The translations under genes and the position numbers were made by a program. The notes beneath the pieces are model-generated. The model was given only the letters and a program-made list of their open reading frames with translations. It made no database searches and was not told where the DNA came from. A stretch of 64,000 nt of DNA from Chloranthus sessilifolius (taxonomy: Eukaryota > Streptophyta > Magnoliopsida > Chloranthales > Chloranthaceae): contig CM037593.1 in NCBI GenBank assembly GCA_021018995.1, positions 20,064,810-20,128,809 on the forward strand, given 5' to 3'. Shown in pieces: positions 22,583 to 33,170 of the stretch. Each line of letters begins with the position of its first letter. Within the stretch, counting starts at the first letter, position 1.

Positions 22583-23430
22583 TCATCTGTAAAATCTAGC
22601 ATGACCCAAAAATGATCGAATTTGACGAACACTTTTTGGTGGAGACAGATTAGCAATTAAGTTAACTTTTGGTTTGTCGACTTCAATTCCTTTTCTTGAT
22701 ATGATATGCCCCAAAATTATTCCCTGTCGAACCATAAAGTGGCTCTTCTCCCAGCTTAGAACAAGATTGGATTCTACACAATGTTGCAATACCTGTGAAA
22801 GGTGTTGCAAGCACAATTTAAAGGTCTTCCCAAAGACAGAGAAGTCGTTCACGAATACCTCGATAAATTTGTCAATCATATCAAAAAATATGGCTAACAT
22901 ATATCGTTGAAAGGTGGTCGAAGCATTACAAAGGCCGAATGGCATTCTGCGATATACAAAAGTACCGTAAGGACACATGAACGTTGTCTTCTCCTGATCA
23001 GTTGGAAATACAGGCACTTGGTTGTACCCCGAATTTCCATCGAGAAAATAGTAGAACTCCTGCCCTGCCAGTTTCTCAAGAATTTTATCAATGAATGGAA
23101 GGAAAAAATGATCCTTTTTAGTGGTTGTGTTTAATTTTTGATAATCAATATACACGCACCACCCAGTAGTATCGCGAGTAGGCACCAACTCCCCTTTAGT
23201 AGTTTCTTTCACTGTAATCCATGACTTTTTGGGAACAATTTGAATTGGGCTTACCCATTCACTATCGGAGATCGCATAGATTATTTCAGTGTCGAGCAAT
23301 TTGATAATCTCTTTTAAAATGACTTCTTTCATGTTTGGATTAAGTCGTCTCTGTGGCTCTCTTGATGGTATGTTGTCATCTTTCAGATGTATTTTATTCA
23401 TACATACTGATGGATCAATCCCTTTTAAAT
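22583..23430 (-). pseudogene. pol: Athila-B reverse transcriptase
   Basis: Long RT block, open from 23401 to 22583. It has RRLNPNMKEVILKEIIKLLD, WVSPIQIVPKK, YIDYQKLNTTTKKDHFFLPF, YFLDGNSGYNQV and MPFGLCNASTTFQRYM. The catalytic box reads F-V-N-D near 22830, where Athila normally has F-V-D-D, so one metal-binding Asp is replaced. The thumb/connection has ILGHIISRKGIEVDKPKV and RQIRSFLGHARFYR. The frame is otherwise well kept for over 800 bases, which suggests a fairly recent loss. Confidence 0.93.
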
Positions 23431-23499
23431 TTGCTACAGTTCATTTGATAGCTTCCTTGTGATCCTTAAGCACTTTCAATAAATCATGCTTTTGCTTTT

Positions 23500-24410
23500 C
23501 CGATAATGTTGATGAAATTATTACCAAAAGCGTTTCTTGAGGTCTCAAGAAGGTATATTTGAGTGTCTCAGGCAGCTGTTTTAATTCAACGATTGGTGAC
23601 TACTGGATTGATGGAGTCATTTCGGCCTTTACCTCAATGGATAATGATTCCACCTTAGCTTTATTCTCCCATGACTTATCGTCTTGACTTGATGAGATCA
23701 TTCTCTTTTTTTCTGGGTGTTTCTCTTCACTTCTTTTTTCCTCATAGATGGCCAATAAAGTAGTTTAGAATTCTCCTTTGGTCAGCATTGACTGTAAAGC
23801 TTCATCCACTACTTCATCCACCTGATCGATGTAGAAACAATCAATCTCATCCTCATTGGGGAAATGGTTCACCGCAAAAAATATATTCAGCCTGACTTTC
23901 ATGTTTCTAAAAGAAACATCTATGAATCTCATTCAACAATTGATGCAGGCATTTACAGTTGTGAGAAACAGACGTCCAAGAATGATTGGAACTTGATTTT
24001 TTTATTTAACTGGTGGTTCCATATCTAAGACAACGAAGTCCACTAGAAAGATAAATTTATCTATTCCAACCAAAACATCCTCAATGATACCCCTAGGTCT
24101 TCTTTCTGACCTATTAGTAAGTTAGAGTGTGATAGCCGTGGGTTTCAATTCACCCAGCCCTAATTTCTCATATACTGAGAATGGGATCAGGTTGACACTT
24201 GCTCCCAAATCTAGTAGTGCCTTACAAATTGGTTGCCCACCTATAACACATGGAACGGTTGGGACTCCAGGGGTCCTTAAGTTTTTGTGGTGCTTCCAAT
24301 TACAATAGCAAACTGACTTGATTAGTTAAGAATACTTTCTTTGACACTTGCGTACATGCCCTTCTCTTACAGGTGCACAAATCCTTGTAAAATTTGGCGT
24401 ACTCAAGAAC
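23500..24410 (-). pseudogene. pol: Athila-B aspartic protease and flanking linker
   Basis: Retropepsin-like protease that would mature Gag-Pol. The minus strand at 24219-24160 reads ALLDLGASVNLIPFSVYEKL. The D-L-G-A-S motif is the normal Athila form of the active site, so it appears intact here. Downstream come LGLGELKPT, then DVLVGIDKFIFLVDFVVLD near 24070-24030. The frame is interrupted by stops near 24330, 24110 and 23600. The linker up to RT is Glu/Lys-rich. Confidence 0.85.
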
Positions 24411-26183
24411 TTACTTGATTGTTTCAAGTAATGAAAGATTTATCTTTACTTTTCTTAATGTTTCAAAGATTTCCTCCATTTTTGACGAACCCTTTCCCAT
24501 TCTAGATGGAGATGTCAAACAGTCAGGGAATGGTGCCTTTGGGGTATAAGGGTTGGATTTCAATTCTGGGTTTTCTTTAGATTCCAGTTGGACAATTTCA
24601 GGAGACTCCCTATCTTTTCTTATCTCTAGCTCTTTGTCTTTTACCGCTTCTTCTTTTTTAGATTCCACAAAAATTTCTACTTGATTATCGATCACTCGTC
24701 CACTTCTCAACACAGTGACAGCTTTCAACTGATGGCTAGTCGATGGTCCTTCATTAGACTGTGCTTGACTGCGAGGATTGTTGATGGGTTGGCTAGGAAG
24801 CTTGCCTTCCTCTCTTTGACTAAATTGATTAGCCAATTGACTCAAGTGGTCATTCATCATCTGCTGTATAGCTTGCATAGATTGTTGTTGAAAAGCTTGC
24901 ATGTTCCTCATAACCTTCTCTTCCAAATCAGAATCTTTTGAAGTGGTGGTATGAGATTGATTGAAATTCTAATTTTTTCGGTAGTCAGAATTTGGGTGAT
25001 GATAATAAGAATTCTGTTGAAAGTTAAAATTCTGCTATGGACAAAAGCCATGTTGTCCACTTGATGTGTTAGATCAGTACTGCTAGTTTGCCTGTCCGGT
25101 TTGGTTCGATCCTCCCCATCCTAAGTTAGGACGATTTTTTCATCTCGGATTGTAAGTGTTGGAGTACACATTCCTGTCATGTCGATGATATGACTAAGTC
25201 ACAGTCAACTGTTCTTGAGGAGTAATTTCTTCAGGAAAGATCATCAGATTGGTTGGACACTCATTAGCCATGTGACTTGGGTGTTCACAAATTGAGCAGA
25301 CAGTGGGGGTGGTAGGAGTTTGAGCTTGTTTTATTACAGCTAATAACATGTTCATCTGTTTGGACAACATATCAACTTTTGTTGATAAATCAGAGGTATT
25401 GTTGTTGACATCATACAAGCCACCTTTTGTCAACACATGAGATTTAGTTGTCATATTCAAGTTAGCTCTCCCCAAGGTCTCATTTTGTATTGAAGTTTGG
25501 CATAATCTCTCAAACAATGCCCAAATTTCATCAGCTTCTTTCGTAGCACATGATCCTCTACACAATGCATCCACCATACACCTTTCTTCTGGGATCAATC
25601 TGCTGTAAAAACTCTGAACTTGTTGCCACCTTTGAATATGATGATTAGGGTAACTTTTGACCATTTCTTTAAAACGTTCGCAGCATTCATGAAATATTTC
25701 AGTAGGTTGTTGGGCGTAGAGCAAAATTTTTTGGCGTAACTCATTTGTTTTGCTCATGGGAAAATATTTTTTCAAGAATTCATGTTGAAACTCCGTCCAA
25801 CTCTGGATAAATTATGGTTCTAAGGAATAGAACTAAGTTTTCGCCTTATCCCTTAAAGAGAAGGGAAAAAGTCGTAACTTCACTATCTCATCAATAACAT
25901 TATGAACACTGAATATTTTACACACCGCAAGAAACTCATTCAGATGAGTATGTGGATTTTCATTGCTCAACCCATTGAAAATTGACAACATTTGAATCAT
26001 TGCTAATTTAAATTCGTAATGATTTCCTGGGATGGGAGCATGCATGATGCTATCCTGATCTTCGTAAAAACTGGGATCATTGTATTCTTCCAATGTTCAT
26101 GGGCCCTCATCATGATTCTCATTTTCATTTCCATTATTGTTATCATGATTATTCTCATTCCGTCCTTGTCTTTGATCTACCAT
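24411..26183 (-). pseudogene. gag: Athila-B gag
   Basis: The start is the ATG at 26183 (MVDQRQGRNENN), followed by an Asn/His/Glu-rich stretch and a TGA near 26096. The capsid region is typical of Athila: FKLAMIQMLSIFNGLSNENP, then FLKKYFPMSKTNELRQKI and ERFKEMVKSYPNHH. The zinc knuckle CSICEHPSHMANEC (perfect CX2CX4HX4C) lies at about 25295-25254. After a stop near 25193, the block 24926-24411 is Gln-rich (MRNMQAFQQQSMQAIQQMM) and then charged, the usual Athila gag-protease linker. Three or more stops break it. Confidence 0.92.
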
Positions 26184-26363
26184 AATTTCAGTGTGATGAC
26201 ATTGAAGCCTATGGTTTCTATGATTCACTCTGCAAGACCTTTTGATCTCACAATTTAATGGTTGTAGATGTGGGTGATGAGATCAAGTAAAGCTCATGCA
26301 CCAACACACCCAAGACAAGGATTATCGAGTCCACAATAAACCCAATAATGTAAAAATTCAGAT

Positions 26364-26900
26364 TCAATCGATTAAATTTACGGACTCAATCGATTGAGGA
26401 AAACACAACAGTGATTCAACAGAAGACTTATCAGTCAATCAATTGATGTGTTAAAATCGATTGATTGAGGTTCAAAATCAGGTTGGTCAGAACAGGAGAT
26501 ACAGCTAAAATTATAAACAACAAAGGTTTTTGTCGATCGATTGAAACAGAAATGTCAATCGATTGACAGAAGCTTCAAAGGTTCCCACAGTGAACAAACT
26601 GGCAACTGATATCCCAATGCTCAATCAATTGATTTCTATAGTGTTTCTTTTTTTTAAAATTAAAATTCAAAATTTAACGTTTAAATTTCAAATTTTTGAA
26701 AATTTCAAATTTTCAAAATTCAAAATTCGGATTTTAAATTTTCAGAATTTTAAAATCAAACAACCCAAAACAATCGATCAATTGATTCTTTTAAATCAAT
26801 CGATTAATTGATTCTTTTAAATCAATCGATTGACAAGACAGTGAGCCACAAGCATAGAACCCAGTCGATCGATTGAAGAAGATATCTCAATCGATTGACT
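26364..26900. repeat. Palindrome dimers in the Athila-B leader, between PBS and gag
   Basis: TCAATCGATTGA-type palindromes occur in pairs 22 bp apart, e.g. 26364/26386 and 26533/26555, with others near 26433/26455, 26790-26830 and 26864-26890. They are separated by a homopurine/A-T block of TTCAAAATTT-type words (26640-26760). This is the 5' leader of the genomic RNA. I saw no TATA box between it and gag. Confidence 0.75.
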
Positions 26901-26948
26901 GTCAAATAAAACACACAAATCTCTTTACAAATTGATAAAATTGCGTCG

Positions 26949-26969
26949 CCTCCCCGACAACGGCACCTA
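26949..26969 (-). promoter_or_regulatory. Athila-B primer-binding site (tRNA-Asp type)
   Basis: The minus strand reads GGTGCCGTTGTCGGGGA. Athila elements typically have TGGCGCCGTTGCCGGGGA here, matching tRNA-Asp. It lies five bases beyond the LTR start at 26975 and sets the orientation. Confidence 0.85.
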
Positions 26970-26974
26970 AAATT

Positions 26975-28343
26975 TGATCGGTTTTAAATATGCCCCTTGC
27001 AAGTACACAAGATTAGTTGTAGCATGATAAAATTAAGGGTGTCGAACCCACAGGGAAGCACATAATTAAATTAATTTTAAAACAGAAAAAGATACCTAAG
27101 GAAGTATCAAGGGAGCGAAAATCGATTTGCTAAGCAATTACCACACAATACTAGAGCAATAAATATAAATCAATCTAAGTAAGGACAAATGATGACAAAG
27201 AAAATTATAATTTAAGAAATGATCAAGGAGTTTGGTAACCCTAGATTCGTAACTTCTCTATAATTAAATTCATAATTTCATACCATGTCAAAATACCATC
27301 ATTCATCAAGAAGAAAAATAAATCGTAAAGAATATGACTATTGATCTGACATACCCTATCCAAAAATGATGACTCAGCCTTCTATGGTATGAATCATGTA
27401 AAAAGCATAGCGTATCCCAAAATTCTAAATCACGACAGCGAAGAAATAATCACTCTGCAGCCTAGATCGGCTTGCAGGAACAGATCTAGATGGAATGACC
27501 CTTTTATGGTCGTTGATAACCCAAATCAACGACTATAAATGAGCACTCGATGATATTCAATTAAGCACACACTTTTAGCAGAATAATTCCATAACAATGC
27601 TAAAAAATTATAAGATTAATGGTAAAGCAGTTACTTATCTAGGGGTCACTTCCTCCTTGAACAAGGGGTTTTAGCCGCTCATCCTCTGTGTACAAGCCCG
27701 CTGTAAATCAGAAGTCAGCATCTTAAATATGTACTTTTATTTATCAAAAGGTCTCTCCTTACAATGCTTTGTTCCTAAATATAAAATTATCATTCAAAAG
27801 AAACTGTAAAGAAGAGCTATGAAAATCTCAGTACAATCTACCAATAGAAGAAGAACCAAAAGGAAAAAGAGAGAACCCTTAACCCTAAGCCATAGCTTTA
27901 TTTTTATAGGGAGCAGGCAAGACATTTTTCAAAAATAGGCTCAATCGATTGAAAGTCCATTCTCAATCAATTGAGTCCAAATTTACTTTTTGGCGACCAT
28001 ATTTGAATTTGAATTCAAATTTGAAGTAGAGGGAAAAAGTTGCCTTTCTGGTCAATCGATTGAAATTTGGTTTTCAATCGATTGACACATAAGGGTAAGG
28101 TCTTCATTCTCCTGGTGGATGCTGGGCCAATTAATTATTTTCATAGATTTCGATACTTCTGCTGACTTCTTAATCCATTGTTCTTGTGCAACCTTTAATT
28201 ATCCTCTTTTATGCTATTTGAAGATCCAATGGTCATAAATACCTGAAATCGCTAAAACTATATAACATCCGTCATATGCTTTCATCAGATAACTAAATGT
28301 AGAAATTAAGGTATGAAATATACTCACATTTCTGCACAAATCA
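26975..28343 (-). repeat. Athila-B 5' LTR
   Basis: Starts TGATCGG and ends CAAATCA. It aligns with 14102-15466 over its whole length with many scattered substitutions, mostly transitions. It has the same U3 layout: a TATA-like box near 27898-27908 and two palindrome dimers at about 27945-27980 and 28050-28086. One palindrome is mutated (TCAATCAATTGA). Confidence 0.93.
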
Positions 28344-29208
28344 AGGGCCTGAGGTAGTTGTGTTCTCTGGGTGAAAGTTGGCATGGGTCTTTGTTGGACA
28401 AAAGAGCCTATTTGAATAGCCTTGCCCTTTTGGACCTCCAATATAACATTTTTTCTGTTGAGCATTTCGCCTGATTCCCTTTTCTGGATCTGTGCATGAT
28501 CCACAAGCTCTCTATATGTTTCAATCTTTATAGCGGCTAACTTCTCGCAAAAGAATGGTCGCAAGCCGTTCTGAAATGCTAAGAGCTTATCACTTTCGTC
28601 CGCGATCAAATTCCTAACAAATCTGGATAGCTAGTCAAATTTGGCTTCATACGCAACCACAATTATGCTCCTTGACGTAGGTCCATGAATTTTTTCTTTT
28701 TCTAAGCTCTGGTGGCCCCAAAGAAATACTTTTTGAAGTGAGCTTCCCTGAACTGCTGCCACGTTCATTATTCTTTATTATTTCGATCAGCGACTCTCTT
28801 TGCTGCTTTCCACCAGTTCTCTACTTCTTGGTCTAGATAGAATACTGCCCACGTTACCTTTTCATGTTCTACAGGTGAAAAGATCCAGAAAAATTTCTCG
28901 ATTTTACTTATCCAATCTTCAGCAGCGACTGGGTCGAGTTGACCATGAAAATAGGAAGGTCGAGCTCTGCTAAATACCTAAAATCTGATAGGTGCGTATG
29001 GTGAGTTTTCCTATTGAGGTGTAGGCTAACGTTGATTGACAAGCTCTTGGACGACTTCTCTTGGTTGTTCTCTTTGCACTTCCATCTCACTAGTGTGACT
29101 ACGTCAGCTAAGACATTTACTGACTGAACGTGATCGCCATCTCACGCAATAGGCACATCGCTTCTGATTCTTGAGGACCTTCATGTGATGAGGCCTCGTT
29201 CATCTAAG
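28344..29208 (-). pseudogene. gag: Gag, N-terminal part, of the host chromovirus
   Basis: The start is probably the ATG at about 29208 (MNEASSHEGPQESEAM). A broken capsid region follows, in which FLWGHQSLEKEKI and AYEAKF can be read in shifting frames. The best block, 28609-28344, has LAFQNGLRPFFCEKLAAI and YRELVDHAQIQKRE, the C-terminal capsid signature of chromovirus Gag. It is cut at 28344 by Athila-B and resumes at 14101. Confidence 0.85.
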
Positions 29209-29307
29209 AGCTATTTGTTTCTTTGCATCGTGGAGCTATCAAATCCTGATTTCACAAAACATCGTCTGTTAGTGAATTCGTACGATATAGCCCCTAAAGG
29301 AAGTAAA

Positions 29308-29326
29308 GCCTGGGCTCGGATACCAT
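29308..29326 (-). promoter_or_regulatory. Host chromovirus primer-binding site (initiator tRNA-Met)
   Basis: The minus strand reads TGGTATCCGAGCC, one substitution away from the usual TGGTATCAGAGC primer site. It lies between the gag start and the candidate LTR start TGAAGACC at 29331. Confidence 0.7.
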
Positions 29327-29330
29327 CTCC

Positions 29331-29951
29331 TGAAGACCCAGACTCACATGCCACAATATTATCCGACTCTGAGCTTAGGTCCCCTCCCCGATTTTGTTTC
29401 TGACACAGGCTTAAGTCCCCACTTTCTTAACATCTTGTATCTTAATATATTCATATTTCATCTTTTCTTAAACTTAATTGAAATGGGTCATGGTACGATA
29501 GACTTCACTAAACCACGCTTTCCAAGGACATATTCCGTACTAACCTGGAGGTACTTCGTGTGACATCCCATACTATCATACAGAGTTGCATCCATACATG
29601 AATGCCTATATTCCAAGTTTCACGTGATCGTGAAAGAAATCCTACCGTGACGAAGGCTTATGTCATGTATCATGTCTTAATTCTTAACTTATCATGCTCA
29701 TGCTCTAAAGTAGTTTTTCTATATTATGCATGTCATATGACGATGGTGAACATATATAGGAAGGAAACTATCAAGCACCTAAACATTAAATACTCAATAA
29801 GAAAATTGACATAGATTATATATATTATAAAGCATTGAGTAAAACAGTAAATAAGAGATGTTTAACCCTATATTTGTTCTAAGATTTAAATATGAATCTC
29901 TATAGTATCATATTTAATGGGCATACCATTAAACTAGTATTATTTAATGTC
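29331..29951 (-). repeat. Host chromovirus LTR, partial
   Basis: Sequence beyond the primer site, beginning TGAAGACCCAG (minus-strand end ..TCTTCA). It has no coding potential. It includes a CACGTGATCGTG word (about 29622) and TGTGACATCCC at 29559. It stops where Tekay-2 LTR homology begins at 29952. Nothing to the right of Tekay-2 could be recognised as its continuation, so its length is unknown. Confidence 0.45.
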
Positions 29952-30972
29952 AAAGTCGATTAATCGATTTCCAAAATTGATTAATCGAAATGCAACTCGA
30001 ATAATCGATTCCCAAAATCGATTAATCGAATTCAAAATCGATTAATCGATTCTCAAAATCGATTAATCGAAATTCAAATTCGATTAATCGATCCCAAATC
30101 GACTAATCGAGGTCCCCAACATAAAGCAGTCGATTCTTAAATCGAGTAGTCGAGATCTCAAAATCGATTAATCGAAATCCCAATTCGATTAGTCGATTTC
30201 CCCAGATTTCATTTCTCCAGTGGCTGGAGCTTCCCAGTCGATTAGTCGATTTCCGAATCGACTAATCGAAATTCAAATCGATTAATCGAAATTCATTTCG
30301 ATTAATCAAAATCGGGCCTTCATGACTTTTCAACTTCTCAGACCAAATCAATTAATCGAAATCCCAAATCGATTAATCGATTTAGCCAAACTCAGCCCCC
30401 TTTTCGGGTTGTTCTTCCAAATCCTTCTCAAACAATTTTCTTTCTTTTTCTAAGCCTTTATCCTATGGTTTTAAGTGTTCTTAAATACAATTAAACCTCT
30501 ATAACCTATGCATTTAATTCACACAAAATTTACCTCGATCAAATCTCAATTTGATAAGATCTCAAGGTTGGGATGGCTAGGGTTCCAGCTTTAGCTCCAA
30601 AGGATCCTCGTCGCGTCGAATCCGGCTTTAAATGCTCGAATCCCCCCTTGGCTTGCATTCACTCCTTGCACAACAACCACTCTTAACTTCTCTCCCTCTC
30701 TCTCTCTTCTTAACTCTCTTCAACAACCAAACAAGAGTAACTTAGGGTTCTTTAACCCCTTTATACTCATTTGCCATGTGTTGAGCACATACACCCCAGA
30801 TGGGTGTATGTGGTTCCAGATTTCCCTCACACTCCACACGCTTGCATTAATTTCTCATCACATCCGTTCATCACTCCACAACTCAACTAGTGGACTCCTA
30901 CTTGGTCAAACCTATGACCAATCGGGCACGGATCCCGAGGTCACCGTTTAACATAAATTTTTGGGTTATTAC
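29952..30972 (-). repeat. Tekay-2 3' LTR, truncated
   Basis: Begins on the minus strand TGTAATAACCC directly after a polypurine tract and matches the other Tekay LTRs over about 1.0 kb. It includes the CGATTAATCG array (29957-30380), the CT-rich leader (30687-30712) and a TATA-like GTATAAAGG near 30762-30771. Homology stops at 29952, right after the first palindrome, so the distal 60% is missing. Details such as AAATTGATTAATCGAAATGCAACTCGA match the 38.4-41.0 kb LTR better than the other two, which supports pairing. Confidence 0.85.
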
Positions 30973-30992
30973 ATCCTCCCCACCTTAGAAAT
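30973..30992 (-). promoter_or_regulatory. Tekay-2 polypurine tract
   Basis: The minus strand reads AAGGTGGGGAGGA immediately before the 3' LTR start TGTAATAACC. Confidence 0.85.
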
Positions 30993-31231
30993 TTTCATCC
31001 TTGAAAATAACCCAAAGGTGTTCGCTTGGGTACCCCGCACACTAGGGTGTCGCGTACCCACATACCAAAGCAATTAGATACAATTAATTTATGCAGATAC
31101 ACAAAAGTTTTCTATATTTCATTGATTTTCAAAATTTACAACTTGTTGTATTACATCATTTCAATTACATCAAAAGTGTCAAAAATAGGCATACAAAAAG
31201 AACATCCTCATCTCGGTCTTATGTCATCCTC

Positions 31232-32396
31232 CTAAGCGATCCGATTCTGGGAGCGGCTGCTCCATCCTGTGGCGAGGCATGGGGCTGGTTGGTCATTGGT
31301 CTGTGGTAGCGGCGGCTGTGAAGTCTGGGCTGGCTGCTCCGGTGGCTGTGGTGCCGAGCTCACTGCGTCGGTAGCCGCGGTGGTCGGATGGAAGACTGGA
31401 CCCCTATGGAAGGCGGTCCGTCCCGCGGTCCACTCCTCCTCCTGAGCTAGGCGCCGCTAGTAGTCCAACGGGTAGATGTAGCGGAGCGTATGGAACATAA
31501 GGAAGTCCATCATCCGGTTCATCCACTCGTTGTTAGCCTCCACGCGTGCCAACACGTCCTCAATGGTAAGACCAGAGTGAGGTGCTCGGCGGCAGTAGGA
31601 TGAAGTAGGTGTCGCCGCGGCTGATCTTGATGGTGGTGTAGCTAAGGTGGTGGAAGGTGGCACAATGGGCTGCTGCCCGGCTGACACTGAGGGGTGAGCT
31701 GGGGCTCCCTCAGGTGGTGGAATGACTGGTGGGGTGTCCCCCACTGGTGGTGCTCCCCTAACGGGTGGATCCTACTGTGGTGGTGGGGGTGGTGGTGGTG
31801 CGACCACTACTGGTAGGGTCTTCTTGAGAAGATTGTAGCTACCGCGCCATGAAGCAATGGAGAATTGCTTCACGCAATCTGTAGCCCTCACCTCGTGAGG
31901 CGATACGGCATAGGCGGGGGCATCGGAGTAGCACTCCAACATGCTCGAGATGAGCCGAGCATATGGCATCCTCTCCTTGGGCCTTAAGTTGCCCTTCATC
32001 AATTTTCCTTTTATGTACCTCATCCCCTCGAGGATGAGCATGGTGGCATCAAACCATCAGCCACAGAAGGCTGCATAAAATGCCTGCTGCACCTTTTCTA
32101 CGCGCTCCGTGTCGTGGCGCATGGGGTAGAGGTTACACTTGATTATTGAATCAAGCATCCACATATAGTGGGGAAGGTCGACCCTCCCTGATGGAGGATC
32201 CCGACCCCGTCTTCCCGTTGGTCATACGAGCGACGATCTCCTCAAACTTAACCTCTTCCTCGAAGGGTGGAAAGAGGGTAGTCTCTGGTGTGAAATCAAG
32301 GTAACACTCGAGTACCTCGTGTATGTGGCGACGGGTGATCGTGTATTCCCGACCCTCAATCTTGGTGAAAACAATATCTTCGGTAGGGCCGTCCAT
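31232..32396 (-). pseudogene. Tekay-2 extra ORF (plant transposon-associated domain) after pol
   Basis: An additional ORF between pol and the 3' LTR, unusual for a chromovirus. The start is the ATG at 32396 (MDGPTEDIVFTKIEGREYTI). A frame change lies near 32170 and a TGA near 32058. The centre (32150-31830) reads MWMLDSIIKCNLYPMRHDTE, then FYAAF..WFDATMLILEGM and LISSMLECYSDAPAYA. This resembles the Athila-B extra ORF in motif order (N-L-x-P, E-R, Y-A-A, W-F-D-A, L-E). A Pro-rich tract follows (APPPPPPP, about 31780), then a Ser/Pro/Thr-rich part and IEDVLARVEANNEWMNRMM, a possible coiled coil. After a TAG at 31457 the frame stays open to 31232. Function is unknown. Confidence 0.65.
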
Positions 32397-32562
32397 TAGG
32401 GTTTACCTTAGGTTTCGATGCGACGATAGGCGATCTCGGTCAGAAATCGACGAAGAATGCTCAAAACCCTAGCTATCTCGGTCGGTTGGAGAAGAGGAAG
32501 AAGAAGGCGCGCAAAAATGAAACTCCAAATGTTTTCGAATGGGGTGAAAAACCCATCGATTC

Positions 32563-33170
32563 ATATATATAGGCTCCGGCTCAATTAATCAAAATCCAAA
32601 ATTGATTAATCGAGATTCAAAACTAGGTTAAGCCGCGCGAAATCGATTAATCGATTCCCAAAATCGAATCGATTAGTCGAAACTCAAAATCAATTAATCG
32701 AAATCGTATCTGTTAAAAATTTAAAGTTTTAGAGCTCATTGGCGTAAGCCAGTCGATTAATTGAAATCCATTTTGATTAATCGAAATTTCAAAATTGATT
32801 AATCAAAATTTCAAAATCGATTAATCGAAATTCACTTCGATTAATCGAAATCGTGCAGTCCTTCCAAAATTTTCAAAATTTCTTAAGTTACTCGATTAGT
32901 TGAGCTCCAGTTCGATTAATCGAAATTTCAAATCGATTAATCGAATTTTTCTTCGATTAATCGAAATCACAAAATTCTTCAAAAAAATTTTATTTTTTTT
33001 TTCAAAATTCAAAATCGATTAATCGAAATTTAAATCGATTAATCAAAATTTCCCTTCTTTCATTTTCTGAGTCATCATCAATTTTCCAGTCACTGGCACA
33101 TGCCAGTCGACTAATCGAACAAAATCGATTAATCGAATTTCCAAATCGATTAATCGATTTTGATCAGATT
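32563..33170 (-). promoter_or_regulatory. Tekay-2 module: TCGATTAATCGA array plus TATA box upstream of the extra ORF
   Basis: A minus-strand TATATATA box lies at 32563-32571, about 165 bp before the extra-ORF start. Directly above it (32582-33170) are some twenty copies or near-copies of TCGATTAATCGA in single, non-identical sequence. The array lies downstream of the integrase stop, so it is not needed for pol. It parallels the layout in Athila-B (20.07-20.64 kb) with a different palindrome. Confidence 0.65.

Larger units (their letters stand above)
14102..28343 (-). mobile_element. Athila-B: complete, decayed Athila-lineage LTR retrotransposon
   Basis: Two LTRs of about 1.37 kb bound a minus-strand order of PBS, gag, protease, RT-RNase H, integrase, an extra ORF and a polypurine tract. 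Gag sequence and tRNA-Asp-type primer site are those of the Athila lineage. Flanking 5-mers are TGGGC (14097-14101) and AGGGC (28344-28348), one mismatch apart, as expected of an aged target duplication. All genes carry stops or lost catalytic residues, so it is dead. It splits the gag gene of an older chromovirus. Confidence 0.93.

Noticed and set aside
26640-26760. Separate element at a TTCAAAATTT-rich block
   Set aside because: Low-complexity sequence without ends or target duplications, lying inside the Athila-B leader.
29559-30972. Reading 29559-30972 as a complete short 3' LTR of Tekay-2
   Set aside because: TGTGACATCCC at 29559 looks like an LTR end, but homology to the other LTR stops at 29952 and the flanking bases do not match ATACG at 40955-40959.
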